From Bacillus sp. SKDU12 (lineage in GTDB: Bacteria > Bacillota > Bacilli > Bacillales > Bacillaceae), in assembly GCF_010093085.1 (NCBI RefSeq), contig NZ_MSRC01000007.1:186001-250000 (forward strand): a stretch of 64,000 nt of DNA, written 5' to 3'. Below are positions 10,740 through 21,298 of the stretch, one piece after another. The position numbers and the translations under genes are program-made. Below the pieces are notes generated by a model. That model had not been told where the DNA came from. It searched no databases and was given only the letters and a program-made list of their open reading frames with translations. Numbering within the stretch: position 1 is the stretch's first letter; the number at the start of each line of letters is the position of its first letter.

Positions 10740-10883
10740 GTGTTGAATTTTACCTGGAACGTATTTTCGCAAACAGGAAATGTTGATACGTATCTTCTTT
10801 TTAAAGAGCTGGAAAAAGAGAACATAGAAAGACCCGAAGAATTAAAAGATGAGCTAGCCCGATTTGACTATCCAATTTTTTAA
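10740..10883 (+). CDS. yqzL: YqzL, small conserved protein
   Basis: 47-codon gene starting at GTG 10740 (TTG 10743 possible) with AAAGGTGGG at 10726-10734. The product, beginning LNFTWNVFSQTGNVDTYLL and ending ARFDYPIF, matches the YqzL family found directly upstream of recO in many bacilli. No known function and no visible motif. The 144 bases between era and this gene show no terminator or clear promoter. Confidence 0.88.
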   Translation: MLNFTWNVFSQTGNVDTYLLFKELEKENIERPEELKDELARFDYPIF

Positions 10884-10919
10884 ACCTCTTGGCCGCTCCT
10901 GCTTTAGGAAGGTGCGGAA

Positions 10920-11687
10920 ATGCTGACAAAATGTGAAGGAATCGTTCTTCGCACAAATGATTACGGAGAGACGAATAAAATCGTTACATTGCTGACAAGA
11001 GAGCACGGAAAAATAGGTGTTATGGCAAGAGGCGCTAAAAAACCGAACAGCCGTTTATCAGCAGTTAGCCAGCCCTTTTTGTATGGTTCATTCTTAATGC
11101 AAAAAACAACGGGCCTCGGAACGCTTCAGCAGGGTGAAATGATCCTCAGCATGAGAGGCATCAGGGAAGATTTGTTTTTAACAGCATATGCTGCGTATAT
11201 TGCTGAGCTTGTCGACAAAGGCACAGAAGAAAAGAAGCCAAATCCTTATTTGTTTGAATTTATTCTAGAATCATTTAAACAGCTGGATGATGGAACAGAT
11301 CCGGATGTCATCGCCTTCATTGTTCAAATGAAGATGTTTAATGTCATGGGACTGTATCCTGAGCTGAATCATTGTGTGCATTGTAAAAGCCAGGATGGGA
11401 TGTTTCACTTCTCTGTCCGTGATAACGGTTTTATTTGCCATCGCTGTTTTGATAAAGATCCTTACAGAATTCCGATTAAACCGCAAACGGCAAGGCTGCT
11501 GAGACTGTTTTATTACTTTGATCTGTCAAGGCTGGGCAATGTGTCTTTAAAGCAAGAAACAAAAGCTGAATTAAAGCAAGTGATCGATTTATATTATGAA
11601 GAATATTCAGGATTATATTTAAAATCAAAGCGATTTTTAGATCAAATGGAAAGCATGAAGCATCTTTTAGGTGAAAACAAAAGTTGA
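10920..11687 (+). CDS. recO: DNA repair protein RecO
   Basis: 255 residues: N-terminal OB fold (1-80), a helical domain and a zinc motif of four cysteines (CVHCKS and ICHRC). RecO works with RecF and RecR to load RecA onto SSB-coated single-stranded DNA. AGGAAGGTG lies upstream of the ATG. Its stop codon is embedded in the -35 of the glyQS promoter. Confidence 0.96.
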   Translation: MLTKCEGIVLRTNDYGETNKIVTLLTREHGKIGVMARGAKKPNSRLSAVSQPFLYGSFLMQKTTGLGTLQQGEMILSMRGIREDLFLTAYAAYIAELVDKGTEEKKPNPYLFEFILESFKQLDDGTDPDVIAFIVQMKMFNVMGLYPELNHCVHCKSQDGMFHFSVRDNGFICHRCFDKDPYRIPIKPQTARLLRLFYYFDLSRLGNVSLKQETKAELKQVIDLYYEEYSGLYLKSKRFLDQMESMKHLLGENKS

Positions 11688-11712
11688 CATCTGGTCCATC
11701 TTTTTATATGAT
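11684..11712 (+). promoter_or_regulatory. Vegetative promoter of glyQS
   Basis: TTGACA (11684-11689), 17-base spacer, TATGAT (11707-11712), close to the sigma-A consensus. It overlaps the last codons of recO and starts the T-box leader about seven bases downstream. Confidence 0.88.
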
Positions 11713-11718
11713 CATTTA

Positions 11719-11940
11719 TTATACAATATGTTGCAGTGAGAGAAAGAAGTACTTGCGTTACCCTCATGAAAGCGACCTTAGGGCGGTGTAAGCTAAGGAT
11801 GAGCACGCAACGAAAGGCATTCTTGAGCAATTTTGAAAAAAGAGGCTGGGATTTCGTTCTCAGCAACTAGGGTGGAACCGCGGGAGAACTCTCGTCCCTA
11901 TGTTTGCGGCTGGCAAGCATAGAGACGGGAGTTTTTTGGT
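11719..11940 (+). promoter_or_regulatory. Glycine T-box riboswitch leader
   Basis: T-box sequence AGGGTGGAACCGCG at 11869-11882. A stem I region (about 11735-11830) has its specifier loop on the 3-prime side; the glycine codon GGC at 11816-11818 followed by a purine is the likely specifier, near an AGTA/GAAA loop E pair. A terminator stem (11889-11902 with 11917-11930) and T tract (11931-11936) follow, with the T-box sequence available to form the competing antiterminator. Uncharged glycyl-tRNA therefore turns on glyQS. Confidence 0.95.
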
Positions 11941-11984
11941 TGCTGCCGCAGTCATCTTATGAAGGAAAAGTGGAGGTGCTTGAA

Positions 11985-12872
11985 ATGAATATTCAAGACA
12001 TGATTCTAACATTGCAAAAGCATTGGTCTAATCAAGGCTGTGTGCTTATGCAGGCTTACGATGTAGAAAAAGGGGCCGGCACGATGAGCCCATATACGTT
12101 TTTGCGCAGTATCGGCCCTGAGCCGTGGAAAGTGGCTTATGTAGAGCCTTCCAGACGCCCTGCAGACGGCCGCTATGGGGAGAACCCGAACAGACTGTAT
12201 CAGCATCATCAGTTTCAGGTCATTATTAAACCATCTCCTGATAACATTCAAGAACTGTATTTAGATTCCTTGCGCGCTCTTGGAATTGATCCTCTTGAGC
12301 ACGATATTCGTTTTGTTGAAGACAATTGGGAAAATCCATCTTTAGGCTGCGCGGGTCTCGGCTGGGAAGTATGGCTTGACGGGATGGAAATCACACAATT
12401 CACGTATTTCCAACAGGTCGGAGGACTAGAGTGTAAACCGGTTTCTGTAGAGATTACATACGGAATTGAGCGCCTCGCGTCTTATATACAGGATAAAGAA
12501 AATGTTTTCGACTTAGAATGGACGCCAGGATTTACAGTAAAAGATTTATTCATGATGGCAGAATATGAGCATTCCGTTTATACGTTTGAAACGTCTAATG
12601 TCGATATGCTGTTCCAATTGTTCAGCACGTATGAAAAAGAAGCGATCAAGCAAATGGATAACGGACTTGTCCATCCTGCATATGATTATGTATTGAAATG
12701 CTCGCACACCTTTAACCTGCTTGATGCCAAAGGTGCGATTTCTGTTACCGAGCGAACAGGCTATATCGCAAGAGTGCGGAATTTAGCAAGAAAAGTAGCA
12801 AAAACGTATTATGAGGAACGAGAAAAACTAGGGTTCCCAATGCTTAAAGGGGAGGGCTCTTCTCATGAGTAA
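11985..12872 (+). CDS. glyQ: Glycyl-tRNA synthetase alpha subunit
   Basis: 295 residues from the ATG at 11985, which has a GGAGGTG site and the family start [14 protein letters not shown]; the open frame further upstream is leader RNA. The alpha subunit holds the class II catalytic core (motif 2-like [20 protein letters not shown]). It forms an alpha2beta2 enzyme with GlyS, which overlaps it by eight bases. Expression is controlled by the T-box. Confidence 0.97.
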   Translation: MNIQDMILTLQKHWSNQGCVLMQAYDVEKGAGTMSPYTFLRSIGPEPWKVAYVEPSRRPADGRYGENPNRLYQHHQFQVIIKPSPDNIQELYLDSLRALGIDPLEHDIRFVEDNWENPSLGCAGLGWEVWLDGMEITQFTYFQQVGGLECKPVSVEITYGIERLASYIQDKENVFDLEWTPGFTVKDLFMMAEYEHSVYTFETSNVDMLFQLFSTYEKEAIKQMDNGLVHPAYDYVLKCSHTFNLLDAKGAISVTERTGYIARVRNLARKVAKTYYEEREKLGFPMLKGEGSSHE

Positions 12873-14904
12873 ACAGGATTTACTTTTAGAGATCGGTTTA
12901 GAGGAAATGCCGGCGCGCTTTTTACATGATGGCATGGTTCAGCTTGGCGACAAGCTGACAGGCTGGCTTGAAGAAAAAAATATCACTCACGGTGAAGTGA
13001 AGCTTTTTAACACACCGAGACGTCTTGCAGTATTCGTCAAGGATGTAGCAGAAAAGCAGGATGATATAAAAGAAGAAGCGAAAGGGCCTGCGAAAAAAAT
13101 TGCCCTTGATGCAGACGGTAACTGGACGAAAGCGGCAATCGGCTTTTCAAAAGGCCAGGGAGCAGATGTAAAAGACCTATATATCAAAGAAGTAAAAGGC
13201 ACAGAGTATGTGTTTGTGCAAAAATTCCAAGCCGGCCAAGAAACGAAATCGCTTCTGCCGGAATTGAGCGGTTTAGTTACAAGCTTGCATTTCCCGAAAA
13301 ACATGCGCTGGGGCAATGAAGATTTGCGTTATATCCGTCCAATCAAATGGATTGTCGCTTTATTCGGGCAGAATGTCATTCCATTTTCAATCACAAATGT
13401 TGAGTCTGGACGCTTAACACAGGGACATCGTTTCCTCGGACATGAAGTGTCAATTGAATCGCCTTCAGCCTATGAAGAGCAGTTGAAAGAACAGCACGTG
13501 ATTGCTGATCCTAACGTCCGAAAACAAATGATTCAATCTCAGTTGGAAGCGATGGCTGCAGAGAACAATTGGAGCATTCCAGTTGACGAAGCCCTTCTTG
13601 ATGAAGTAAACCATTTAGTAGAATACCCGACAGCTCTTTACGGTTCATTTGAATCTGAGTTTCTGTCAATTCCTGAGGAAGTGCTTGTCACGACAATGAA
13701 GGAGCACCAGCGCTACTTCCCTGTCAAAGGCAAGAACGGTGATTTGCTGCCTCACTTTATTACAGTCCGAAACGGGAACAGCCATGCGATTGAAAATGTT
13801 GCTCGAGGCAATGAAAAAGTGCTGCGCGCGCGTTTATCTGATGCTTCATTCTTCTACAAGGAAGATCAGAAGCTAAATATTGATGCAAACGTGAAGAAGC
13901 TGGAAAACATTGTTTTCCACGAAGAGCTTGGTTCGCTTGCTGATAAGGTTAGACGAGTTACTTCAATCGCGGAAAAGCTAGCTGTCCGTCTTCAAGCTGA
14001 TGAAGACACATTACAACATGTAAAGCGGGCTGCTGAAATTTCTAAATTCGATCTAGTCACACATATGATATACGAATTCCCTGAGCTCCAAGGAATTATG
14101 GGTGAGAAATATGCGAGAATGCTCGGTGAAGCTGAAGCTGTAGCTGTGGCAGTGAATGAACACTATATGCCGAGATCAGCAGGAGGAGAAACGCCATCCA
14201 CCTTTACCGGAGCTGTTGTAGCAATGGCTGATAAGCTTGACACAATCGTTTCGTTTTTCTCTATCGGTGTTATTCCGACCGGTTCTCAGGATCCTTACGG
14301 GCTGCGCCGACAAGCGAGCGGTATTGTTGCGATTCTCCTTGACCGCAACTGGGGGATTTCGTTTGAAGAGCTGCTTACTTTCGTCCAAACAGAAAAAGAA
14401 AATGACCTGCTGGATTTCTTTACTCAGCGCCTCAAATATGTGCTGAATGCTGAACAGATCAGACACGATGTCATCGATGCTGTGCTGGAAAGCTCTGAGC
14501 TTGAGCCGTATTCAGCGGTGCATAAAGCACAAGTGCTGGAGCAAAAGCTTGGTGCGCCGGGCTTTAAGGAAACAGCTGAGGCTTTAGGCCGAGTGATCTC
14601 TATCAGCAAAAAAGGGGTTCGCGGAGACATTCAGCCTGATCTGTTTGAAAATGAATACGAAGCAAAACTGTTTGATGCCTACCAAACAGTAAAGCAAAAC
14701 CTGCGGGAAAACTTCAGCAAAAAAGATTACGAGGCGGCGCTTGCATCACTTGCAGCCTTAAAAGAACCGATTGAGGCTTACTTCGATCATACAATGGTTA
14801 TAGCAGATAACGAGACATTAAAGGCAAACCGTTTAGCGCAAATGGTAAGCTTGGCGGATGAAATCAAGTCCTTTGCGAATATGAATGCCCTTATTGTAAA
14901 ATAA
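12865..14904 (+). CDS. glyS: Glycyl-tRNA synthetase beta subunit
   Basis: 679 residues, full length. The beta subunit binds tRNA-Gly; it contains an HD-like domain and a C-terminal anticodon-binding domain. ATG overlaps the glyQ end, with GGAGGG just upstream, giving equal synthesis of the two subunits. Confidence 0.97.
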   Translation: MSKQDLLLEIGLEEMPARFLHDGMVQLGDKLTGWLEEKNITHGEVKLFNTPRRLAVFVKDVAEKQDDIKEEAKGPAKKIALDADGNWTKAAIGFSKGQGADVKDLYIKEVKGTEYVFVQKFQAGQETKSLLPELSGLVTSLHFPKNMRWGNEDLRYIRPIKWIVALFGQNVIPFSITNVESGRLTQGHRFLGHEVSIESPSAYEEQLKEQHVIADPNVRKQMIQSQLEAMAAENNWSIPVDEALLDEVNHLVEYPTALYGSFESEFLSIPEEVLVTTMKEHQRYFPVKGKNGDLLPHFITVRNGNSHAIENVARGNEKVLRARLSDASFFYKEDQKLNIDANVKKLENIVFHEELGSLADKVRRVTSIAEKLAVRLQADEDTLQHVKRAAEISKFDLVTHMIYEFPELQGIMGEKYARMLGEAEAVAVAVNEHYMPRSAGGETPSTFTGAVVAMADKLDTIVSFFSIGVIPTGSQDPYGLRRQASGIVAILLDRNWGISFEELLTFVQTEKENDLLDFFTQRLKYVLNAEQIRHDVIDAVLESSELEPYSAVHKAQVLEQKLGAPGFKETAEALGRVISISKKGVRGDIQPDLFENEYEAKLFDAYQTVKQNLRENFSKKDYEAALASLAALKEPIEAYFDHTMVIADNETLKANRLAQMVSLADEIKSFANMNALIVK

Positions 14905-14906
14905 AG

Positions 14907-14968
14907 AGAGAAAAGGCGGTTGCTGTGTGATCGGTAATCGTCTTTTCCCTATTTATAAGTTTTTTTTG
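14907..14968 (+). terminator. Possible terminator after glyS
   Basis: Imperfect stem GAAAAGGCGGTT / AATCGTCTTTTC with G-U pairs, then a T-rich stretch ending in an eight-T run. The distance from stem to T run is longer than usual. Confidence 0.5.
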
Positions 14969-15039
14969 TTTGATGACAAGATATTTACGATATAATATGG
15001 ATTATTATTTCTTTACATAAGATATGAAGTGAAAAGGTG

Positions 15040-15678
15040 GTGAGTACGATCGAACTAAATAAACGGCAAGAACATATTTTGCAGATTGTAAAAGAAAACG
15101 GGCCGATTACAGGGGAGCATATTGCAGAAAAGCTGAACCTCACCAGGGCAACATTGCGACCGGATTTAGCCATACTCACCATGTCAGGATTCCTCGAGGC
15201 GCGCCCGAGAGTCGGTTATTTTTACACTGGGAAAACCGGTACCCAGCTTTTGGCGGATAAACTCAAAAAGCTGCAGGTGAAAGATTTCCAATCTATCCCC
15301 GTCGTAATTCACGAAAATGTTTCAGTGTACGATGCGATTTGCACCATGTTTTTAGAAGACGTGGGTACTCTTTTTGTGGTGGACGGCGATGCTGTTTTAG
15401 TCGGAGTGCTTTCGCGAAAAGATTTGCTGAGAGCCAGCATAGGCCAGCAGGAGCTTACATCTGTCCCTGTTCACATCATCATGACAAGGATGCCGAATAT
15501 TACGGTGTGCAGGCGTGAGGATTATGTGATGGACATTGCAAAGCATTTGATAGAAAAACAAATTGATGCATTGCCTGTCATCAAAGATACAGATAAGGGC
15601 TTTGAAGTAATCGGCAGAGTGACAAAAACAAATATGACAAAAATACTTGTCAGCTTATCTGAAAATGAAATCCTATAA
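15040..15678 (+). CDS. ccpN: Control catabolite protein of gluconeogenesis CcpN
   Basis: 212 residues: N-terminal winged helix-turn-helix (about 5-55, RQEHILQIVKENGPITGEHI) and two CBS domains (about 75-205). CcpN represses gluconeogenic genes gapB and pckA and the small RNA SR1 when glycolytic substrates are present. Two adjacent GTG codons (15037 and 15040) could start it; I chose the second, which leaves the AAAAGG site upstream. TATAAT at 14991-14996 with a weak TTGATG 15 bases before it is the probable promoter. Co-transcribed with yqfL. Confidence 0.93.
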   Translation: MSTIELNKRQEHILQIVKENGPITGEHIAEKLNLTRATLRPDLAILTMSGFLEARPRVGYFYTGKTGTQLLADKLKKLQVKDFQSIPVVIHENVSVYDAICTMFLEDVGTLFVVDGDAVLVGVLSRKDLLRASIGQQELTSVPVHIIMTRMPNITVCRREDYVMDIAKHLIEKQIDALPVIKDTDKGFEVIGRVTKTNMTKILVSLSENEIL

Positions 15679-15703
15679 GACGGCAAACTAACGGGGGGAT
15701 AAT

Positions 15704-16516
15704 ATGAATAATCGCATCATCTATGTTGTATCGGATTCCGTCGGTGAAACAGCTGAATTGGTCATAAAAGCAGCGCTAAGCCAATTTAACGGTTCGGCGG
15801 ACGATACACATGTAAGAAGAATACCTTATGTTGAAGATATAGGCACAATCAATGAAGTGATTTCCCTTGCAAAGACAGACGGCGGCATTATTTGTTTTAC
15901 ACTCGTGGTGCCAGAGATCAGAGAATATTTGATTGCCGAAGCGGAAAAAGCAAATGTGTTATATTATGATATTATTGGCCCGTTAATTGATAAAATGGAA
16001 ACAGCCTACGGTTTAACAGCGAAATACGAACCGGGGCGGGTGCGCCAGCTTGATGAAGATTATTTCAAAAAAGTAGAGGCCATCGAGTTTGCAGTGAAAT
16101 ACGATGATGGACGTGATCCAAGAGGGATTTTAAAAGCTGATATCGTGTTGATCGGTGTATCCAGAACGTCTAAAACACCGCTGTCCCAGTATCTCGCCCA
16201 CAAGCGCCTGAAGGTTGCAAATGTTCCGATTGTTCCCGAGGTTGATCCGCCGGAAGAACTCTTTCATGTTGACCCGAAAAAATGCATCGGCTTAAAGATC
16301 AGTCCGGACAAACTGAATCATATCAGAAAAGAACGATTAAAATCACTCGGGCTCAATGACAGAGCGATTTATGCAAATATCAACAGAATCAAAGAGGAAC
16401 TGGAATACTTCGAAAAGATTGTGGATCGGATCGGGTGCCAGATAGTGGATGTTTCAAATAAAGCGGTTGAAGAAACAGCGAATATTATCCATCATCTCAA
16501 AACAAAAAATATGTAA
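15704..16516 (+). CDS. yqfL: PPDK regulatory protein family kinase/phosphorylase
   Basis: 270 residues, DUF299 family. The N-terminal [11 protein letters not shown] and the P-loop-like [11 protein letters not shown] are characteristic. In other bacteria the family phosphorylates and dephosphorylates PEP synthase or pyruvate phosphate dikinase with ADP and phosphate. In B. subtilis YqfL has been linked to control of CcpN activity, which agrees with its place 25 bases after ccpN. Confidence 0.93.
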   Translation: MNNRIIYVVSDSVGETAELVIKAALSQFNGSADDTHVRRIPYVEDIGTINEVISLAKTDGGIICFTLVVPEIREYLIAEAEKANVLYYDIIGPLIDKMETAYGLTAKYEPGRVRQLDEDYFKKVEAIEFAVKYDDGRDPRGILKADIVLIGVSRTSKTPLSQYLAHKRLKVANVPIVPEVDPPEELFHVDPKKCIGLKISPDKLNHIRKERLKSLGLNDRAIYANINRIKEELEYFEKIVDRIGCQIVDVSNKAVEETANIIHHLKTKNM

Positions 16517-16542
16517 CTCAGGACGCTCTATCCTGGGTTTTT
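16517..16542 (+). terminator. Terminator after yqfL
   Basis: Stem CTCAGGA / TCCTGGG (16517-16523, 16531-16537) with a five-T tail. Confidence 0.85.
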
Positions 16543-16590
16543 GGTTATGCCAAAAGGGAATAATGAAAAATAATAGCATCTTTAAGAAGT

Positions 16591-16620
16591 TTGTATTATA
16601 ATAAAAAATTGTGATAAAAT
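16591..16620 (+). promoter_or_regulatory. Candidate vegetative promoters of yqxD-dnaG-sigA
   Basis: TTGTAT (16591-16596) with TAAAAT (16615-16620) at 18-base spacing; a separate TATAAT at 16597-16602 has only a poor -35. The region carries the known sigma-A promoters of this operon in B. subtilis, but which hexamers are used cannot be decided here. Confidence 0.45.
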
Positions 16621-16769
16621 GATTAATTTTAGGTTTAAGGTTCGTGTGATACGAATAAACTATTATGGGTAAGATGTCAAGAATTTCTCCGGGAAATTTT
16701 TCGACAAACGTAAATACATCCGCAATGATAAAGGGTGTGTGAATTTGCTTGCTTTTATGCAGGAGTTTA

Positions 16770-17264
16770 ATGGAGGGATGGAGAATTACTCTTCTTAATG
16801 AACAAGAAAAGACGATTTTTGTCGATGCAGATGCTTGTCCGGTAAAAGATGAAATTTTACAAACAGCATCCCATTATGAAGTTCAAGTTCTTTTTGTCGC
16901 TTCATTTGAACATTATCAGCTTTCCAGAAGCAATGAAGAAAAATGGAAGTACGTTGATCCTCATAAAGAAGCTGCTGATTTATATATCGCAAATCACGTA
17001 AAGCCGGGAGATATTGTTGTAACACAGGACATCGGTTTAGCATCCCTGCTGTTGAATAGAAATGTCTCCGTCATGTCGGAAAGAGGGCGTCTCTACAAAG
17101 AAGACACGATTGATTTTGCTCTTGAGAGCCGTCATCTTTCTGGTAAACAAAGGAAAAAAGGCATATACAGTAAAGGGCCTAAAAAATTGAATAATGAAGA
17201 TCGAGAACGATTTATTACACTGCTGCAAAAAATCCTGTCGAATGATGAAGGGATTTTGCACTAA
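16770..17264 (+). CDS. yqxD: YaiI/YqxD family protein (DUF188)
   Basis: 164 residues from the ATG at 16770 (AGGAG four bases before); TTG 16749 is an alternative start. The [15 protein letters not shown] and [12 protein letters not shown] blocks with conserved Asp residues identify the family, whose PIN-like fold suggests nuclease activity, not proven. First gene of the macromolecular synthesis operon with dnaG and sigA. Confidence 0.9.
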   Translation: MEGWRITLLNEQEKTIFVDADACPVKDEILQTASHYEVQVLFVASFEHYQLSRSNEEKWKYVDPHKEAADLYIANHVKPGDIVVTQDIGLASLLLNRNVSVMSERGRLYKEDTIDFALESRHLSGKQRKKGIYSKGPKKLNNEDRERFITLLQKILSNDEGILH

Positions 17265-17274
17265 TGCATCGAAT
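17248..17274 (+). promoter_or_regulatory. Sigma-H-like promoter before dnaG
   Basis: AAGGGATTT (-35, 17248-17256) and ATCGAAT (-10, 17268-17274) with an 11-base spacer, one mismatch from the sigma-H pattern. It lies at the end of yqxD and fits the known sigma-H promoter (P3) that sustains dnaG-sigA transcription early in sporulation. Confidence 0.65.
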
Positions 17275-17297
17275 AATGTACGACGGAGTGTTATAAG

Positions 17298-19109
17298 ATG
17301 GGAAATCGGATACCAGATGAAATTGTGGATCAGGTGCAAAAGTCGGCAGATGTCGTTGAAGTCATAGGTGATTATGTTCAATTAAAGAAGCAAGGCCGAA
17401 ACTATTTTGGACTCTGTCCTTTTCATGGAGAAAGCACACCTTCGTTTTCCGTATCGCCCGACAAACAGATTTTTCATTGCTTTGGCTGCGGAGCGGGCGG
17501 CAATGTTTTCTCTTTTTTAAGGCAGATGGAAGGCTATACATTTGCCGAGTCGGTTTCTCACCTTGCTGACAAATACCAAATTGATTTTCCAGATGACATA
17601 ACAGTCCATTCCGGAACCCGGACAGAATCGTCTGGAGAACAAAAAATGGCTGAGGCTCATGAGCTCTTGAAGAAATTCTACCATCATTTGTTAATAAATA
17701 CAAAAGAAGGTCAAGAGGCACTGGATTATCTTCTTTCCAGAGGCTTTACGAAAGAGCTGATTGATGAATTTCAGATTGGCTATGCGCTCGATTCTTGGGA
17801 CTTCATCACAAAATTTCTCGTAAAAAGAGGCTTTAGTGAAGCGGAAATGGAAAAAGCGGGTCTCCTGATCAGACGCGAAGACGGCAGCGGATATTTTGAC
17901 CGCTTCAGAAACCGCGTCATGTTTCCAATCCATGATCATCACGGTACGGTTGTTGCTTTTTCAGGCAGGGCGCTTGGCAGCCAGCAGCCTAAGTATATGA
18001 ACAGTCCTGAAACGCCGCTCTTCCATAAAAGTAAGCTGCTTTACAATTTTTATAAAGCCCGCCTTCATATCAGAAAGCAGGAAAGAGCAGTCTTATTTGA
18101 AGGATTTGCGGATGTTATATCGGCTGTAAGCTCAGGCGTAAAAGAAAGCATAGCCACGATGGGGACGTCTCTGACAGATGAACATGTCAAGATTTTGAGA
18201 AGAAATGTCGAAGAAATCATTCTTTGCTATGACTCTGATAAAGCCGGTTATGAAGCCACCTTAAAAGCTTCAGAGCTTCTCCAAAATAAAGGCTGCAAAG
18301 TCAGGATTGCAATGATTCCTGACGGGCTGGACCCTGACGATTACATCAAAAAGTTCGGCGGGGAAAAATTTAAAAACGATATTATCGATGCCAGTGTCAC
18401 CGTAATGGCGTTCAAAATGCAATATTTCCGAAAAGGAAAGAACTTGTCCGATGAAGGCGATCGCTTAGCTTACATTAAAGATGTACTGAAGGAAATCAGC
18501 TCGCTCTCAGGATCGCTGGAGCAGGAAGTCTATGTAAAACAGCTTGCTGCGGAGTTTTCACTTTCGCAGGAGTCGTTGACTGAGCAGCTGGCTGTTTTTA
18601 GCAAGCAAAGCAAACCTGCTGACAATAGCGGTGAAACCAAAACACGGCGAGCGCATCTGACGACAAAGGCAAGGCAAAGACGTCTGCGTCCGGCGTATGA
18701 AAATGCAGAAAGGCTGTTACTCGCTCATATGCTGAGAGATCGGACAGTTATCAAAAAAGTAATTGACCGGGTAGGCTTTCAATTTAATATTGATGAGCAC
18801 CGCGCATTAGCTGCCTATCTTTATGCTTTTTATGAAGAGGGGGCTGAACTGACACCTCAGCATCTTCTAGCCAGGGTGACGGATGAGCATATAAGCCAGC
18901 TTTTGTCTGATATACTAATGCTTCAGGTTAATCAAGAACTCAGTGAAGCCGAGTTATCAGATTATGTAAAAAAAGTGTTGAATCACAAAAATTGGTCAAT
19001 GATAAAAGAAAAAGAGGCGGAAAGAGCCGAAGCCGAAAGGCAAAAAGATTTTTTAAGAGCTGCTTCTCTTGCTCAAGAAATCATTACATTGAACCGATCT
19101 TTAAAATAG
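17298..19109 (+). CDS. dnaG: DNA primase
   Basis: 603 residues. N-terminal zinc ribbon with ligands C40, H43, C61 and C64, then the TOPRIM catalytic core (EGFADVISA and [11 protein letters not shown] with acidic metal ligands) and a C-terminal helical domain that binds the replicative helicase. Makes RNA primers for replication. ATG with CGACGGAG upstream. Middle gene of the sigA operon. Confidence 0.97.
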   Translation: MGNRIPDEIVDQVQKSADVVEVIGDYVQLKKQGRNYFGLCPFHGESTPSFSVSPDKQIFHCFGCGAGGNVFSFLRQMEGYTFAESVSHLADKYQIDFPDDITVHSGTRTESSGEQKMAEAHELLKKFYHHLLINTKEGQEALDYLLSRGFTKELIDEFQIGYALDSWDFITKFLVKRGFSEAEMEKAGLLIRREDGSGYFDRFRNRVMFPIHDHHGTVVAFSGRALGSQQPKYMNSPETPLFHKSKLLYNFYKARLHIRKQERAVLFEGFADVISAVSSGVKESIATMGTSLTDEHVKILRRNVEEIILCYDSDKAGYEATLKASELLQNKGCKVRIAMIPDGLDPDDYIKKFGGEKFKNDIIDASVTVMAFKMQYFRKGKNLSDEGDRLAYIKDVLKEISSLSGSLEQEVYVKQLAAEFSLSQESLTEQLAVFSKQSKPADNSGETKTRRAHLTTKARQRRLRPAYENAERLLLAHMLRDRTVIKKVIDRVGFQFNIDEHRALAAYLYAFYEEGAELTPQHLLARVTDEHISQLLSDILMLQVNQELSEAELSDYVKKVLNHKNWSMIKEKEAERAEAERQKDFLRAASLAQEIITLNRSLK

Positions 19110-19305
19110 CTGGTAAAAATGATGAGAAGCATGTATTGGCAATGATTCCTTGCGGAGGAGCAAATAGATCGCTTGACCTCATCATGAATTGTCATTTCAT
19201 TATTCGCGCATTAATAGGCGGTTCACATAGAAAAGCCTGAATGGACCGAATAAGAATCATACCGCTTATAGAATTCGTTGCAAGCTTTGGAAGGAGGGAT
19301 CCATA

Positions 19306-20421
19306 ATGGCTGATAAACAAACCCACGAGACAGAATTAACATTCGACCAAGTGAAAGAGCAATTAACTGAGGCTGGTAAAAAACGTGGCGTTCTGACATA
19401 TGAAGAGATTGCCGAGCGTATGTCCAGCTTTGAAATTGAATCAGACCAAATGGATGAGTATTATGAATTTTTAGGTGAACAAGGTGTTGAATTAATTAGT
19501 GAGAATGAAGAAACAGAAGATCCTAATATTCAGCAGCTTGCCAAAGCCGAAGAAGAATTTGACCTTAATGACCTAAGTGTACCGCCTGGTGTCAAAATCA
19601 ATGACCCGGTTCGTATGTATTTAAAGGAAATCGGCCGGGTTAACCTTCTATCTGCAAAAGAAGAAATCGCCTATGCTCAAAAGATTGAAGAAGGTGACGA
19701 AGAATCTAAACGCAGATTGGCTGAAGCGAACCTGCGGCTTGTTGTCAGTATCGCGAAACGGTATGTCGGACGCGGAATGCTGTTTCTTGACTTGATTCAG
19801 GAAGGCAACATGGGCCTGATGAAAGCCGTTGAAAAATTTGATTACCGCAAAGGTTATAAATTCAGTACGTATGCTACGTGGTGGATCAGACAGGCGATTA
19901 CTCGCGCCATTGCCGATCAGGCGAGAACGATCAGGATTCCTGTTCATATGGTTGAAACCATTAATAAACTAATCCGTGTGCAGCGTCAATTGCTGCAAGA
20001 TTTAGGTAGAGAACCAACCCCTGAAGAAATTGCGGAAGATATGGATTTAACACCTGAAAAAGTACGTGAAATCTTAAAGATTGCACAAGAACCTGTATCG
20101 TTGGAAACACCGATCGGTGAAGAGGATGATTCGCATCTTGGTGACTTCATTGAAGACCAAGAAGCAACTTCACCTTCAGATCACGCTGCATATGAGCTGT
20201 TGAAAGAACAGTTGGAAGATGTACTTGATACGTTAACTGATCGTGAAGAAAATGTATTGCGCCTTCGATTCGGTCTTGATGACGGCCGTACAAGAACATT
20301 AGAAGAGGTCGGCAAGGTATTTGGAGTAACGAGAGAGCGTATTCGACAAATCGAAGCTAAAGCGTTGCGGAAACTAAGACATCCTAGCAGAAGTAAACGT
20401 TTGAAAGATTTCCTCGAATAG
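19306..20421 (+). CDS. sigA: Primary RNA polymerase sigma factor SigA
   Basis: 371 residues. Region 1.1 is at the N-terminus; regions 2.3-2.4 ([20 protein letters not shown]) recognise the -10 element; region 4.2 is a helix-turn-helix ([20 protein letters not shown]) for the -35. A very strong AAGGAGGGA site precedes the ATG. The 196-base gap after dnaG holds no gene; growth-phase promoters for sigA may lie there but I cannot pick one. Confidence 0.98.
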   Translation: MADKQTHETELTFDQVKEQLTEAGKKRGVLTYEEIAERMSSFEIESDQMDEYYEFLGEQGVELISENEETEDPNIQQLAKAEEEFDLNDLSVPPGVKINDPVRMYLKEIGRVNLLSAKEEIAYAQKIEEGDEESKRRLAEANLRLVVSIAKRYVGRGMLFLDLIQEGNMGLMKAVEKFDYRKGYKFSTYATWWIRQAITRAIADQARTIRIPVHMVETINKLIRVQRQLLQDLGREPTPEEIAEDMDLTPEKVREILKIAQEPVSLETPIGEEDDSHLGDFIEDQEATSPSDHAAYELLKEQLEDVLDTLTDREENVLRLRFGLDDGRTRTLEEVGKVFGVTRERIRQIEAKALRKLRHPSRSKRLKDFLE

Positions 20422-20425
20422 AATG

Positions 20426-20455
20426 GAACGGGTCTTGTAGATCCGTTCTTTTTTT
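20426..20455 (+). terminator. Terminator after sigA
   Basis: Stem GAACGGGTC / GATCCGTTC (20426-20434, 20440-20448) followed by seven Ts. Confidence 0.9.
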
Positions 20456-20563
20456 GTTTTTAAAAGATATATGGTTAAGATGCCTTTATTTTACTGAAAA
20501 ATGAAGTCATTTGCAAATGAACATTGTGACGAAAAGTTTCAAAATACGATTCCATATTTTCTA

Positions 20564-20592
20564 TTGTAAGCGTATACAATCCATTATACAAT
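20564..20592 (+). promoter_or_regulatory. Promoter with overlapping cre, upstream of cccA
   Basis: TTGTAA (20564-20569), 17-base spacer, TACAAT (20587-20592). A near-consensus catabolite responsive element TGTAAGCGTATACA covers 20565-20578, so CcpA bound there would block RNA polymerase. One position of the cre differs from consensus. Confidence 0.65.
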
Positions 20593-20678
20593 AGAATAAA
20601 AAGAATATTAGAGGAAGAGATTTGTTTCTATTCAATTTTGTATAAAGTGTGAATAAAAAAAATTTGTATAGTAATCCA

Positions 20679-20706
20679 TTTACATTTTGTAAAAATAAGT
20701 TAGAAT
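20679..20706 (+). promoter_or_regulatory. Second candidate cccA promoter
   Basis: TTTACA (20679-20684), 16-base spacer, TAGAAT (20701-20706). It lies about 46 bases before the cccA start. The rest of the 330-base sigA-cccA gap is A/T-rich with no gene visible. Confidence 0.5.
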
Positions 20707-20751
20707 TAGAAGTGTTTACATAGGGGTAAGGATCACAAAGGGGGAAGGGAA

Positions 20752-21114
20752 ATGAAATGGAACCCGCTTATTCCATTTTTATTGATCGCTGTTTTAGGAA
20801 TTGGTCTAACTTTCTTTTTTTCAGTAAAGGGACTTGATGATTCTCGGAAAATTGCAAGCGGCGGAGAAAGCAAATCTGCTGAAAAGGAAGATGCAAACGC
20901 TTCACCGGAGGATATATATAAGGCAAATTGCATTTCTTGCCACGGTGAAAATTATGAAGGTGTTTCAGGGCCGAGCTTAAAAGGTGTAGGGGATAAGAAG
21001 GACGTCGCTGACATTAAAACAAAGATCGAAAAAGGCGGTAATGGAATGCCTTCAGGGCTTGTTCCGGCCGATAAGCTGGATGATATGGCAAAGTGGGTGT
21101 CTAACATTAAATAA
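20752..21114 (+). CDS. cccA: Membrane-anchored cytochrome c550
   Basis: 120 residues: an uncleaved N-terminal membrane helix (about 6-24), a short flexible linker and a cytochrome c domain with heme motif CISCH (C60, C63, H64) and an axial Met in GNGMPSG. It carries electrons at the outer face of the membrane, probably to the caa3 oxidase. Strong AAAGGGGGAAGGGA site before the ATG. Confidence 0.96.
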   Translation: MKWNPLIPFLLIAVLGIGLTFFFSVKGLDDSRKIASGGESKSAEKEDANASPEDIYKANCISCHGENYEGVSGPSLKGVGDKKDVADIKTKIEKGGNGMPSGLVPADKLDDMAKWVSNIK

Positions 21115-21140
21115 AAATGTATTTCTCCTTATATGTTCTC

Positions 21141-21175
21141 AGGCCGCCGAGACGATCTCGTCAGCCTTTTATTTT
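21141..21175 (+). terminator. Terminator after cccA
   Basis: AGGC...GCCT outer stem with an inner CGAGA/TCTCG pair (21141-21167), then T-rich sequence. A second small hairpin, TCAGC / GCTGA with six Ts (21226-21252), follows before trmK. Confidence 0.7.
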
Positions 21176-21298
21176 TGTCTGCCGCATGTAAACACAACAA
21201 AAGAAATAAACTGAAAATCATTCACTCAGCTTGGATTCCGGGCTGATTTTTTATATGATAGTAAAGGAAAAAATGATGGAGAAAAGTTGTGATGACAA

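Noticed and set aside
11904..11984. N-terminal extension of glyQ
   Set aside because: It translates the T-box terminator RNA; the real start at 11985 has a strong ribosome site.
18992..19240. 82-codon frame over the dnaG end and dnaG-sigA gap
   Set aside because: No clear ribosome site and most of it is dnaG in another frame.
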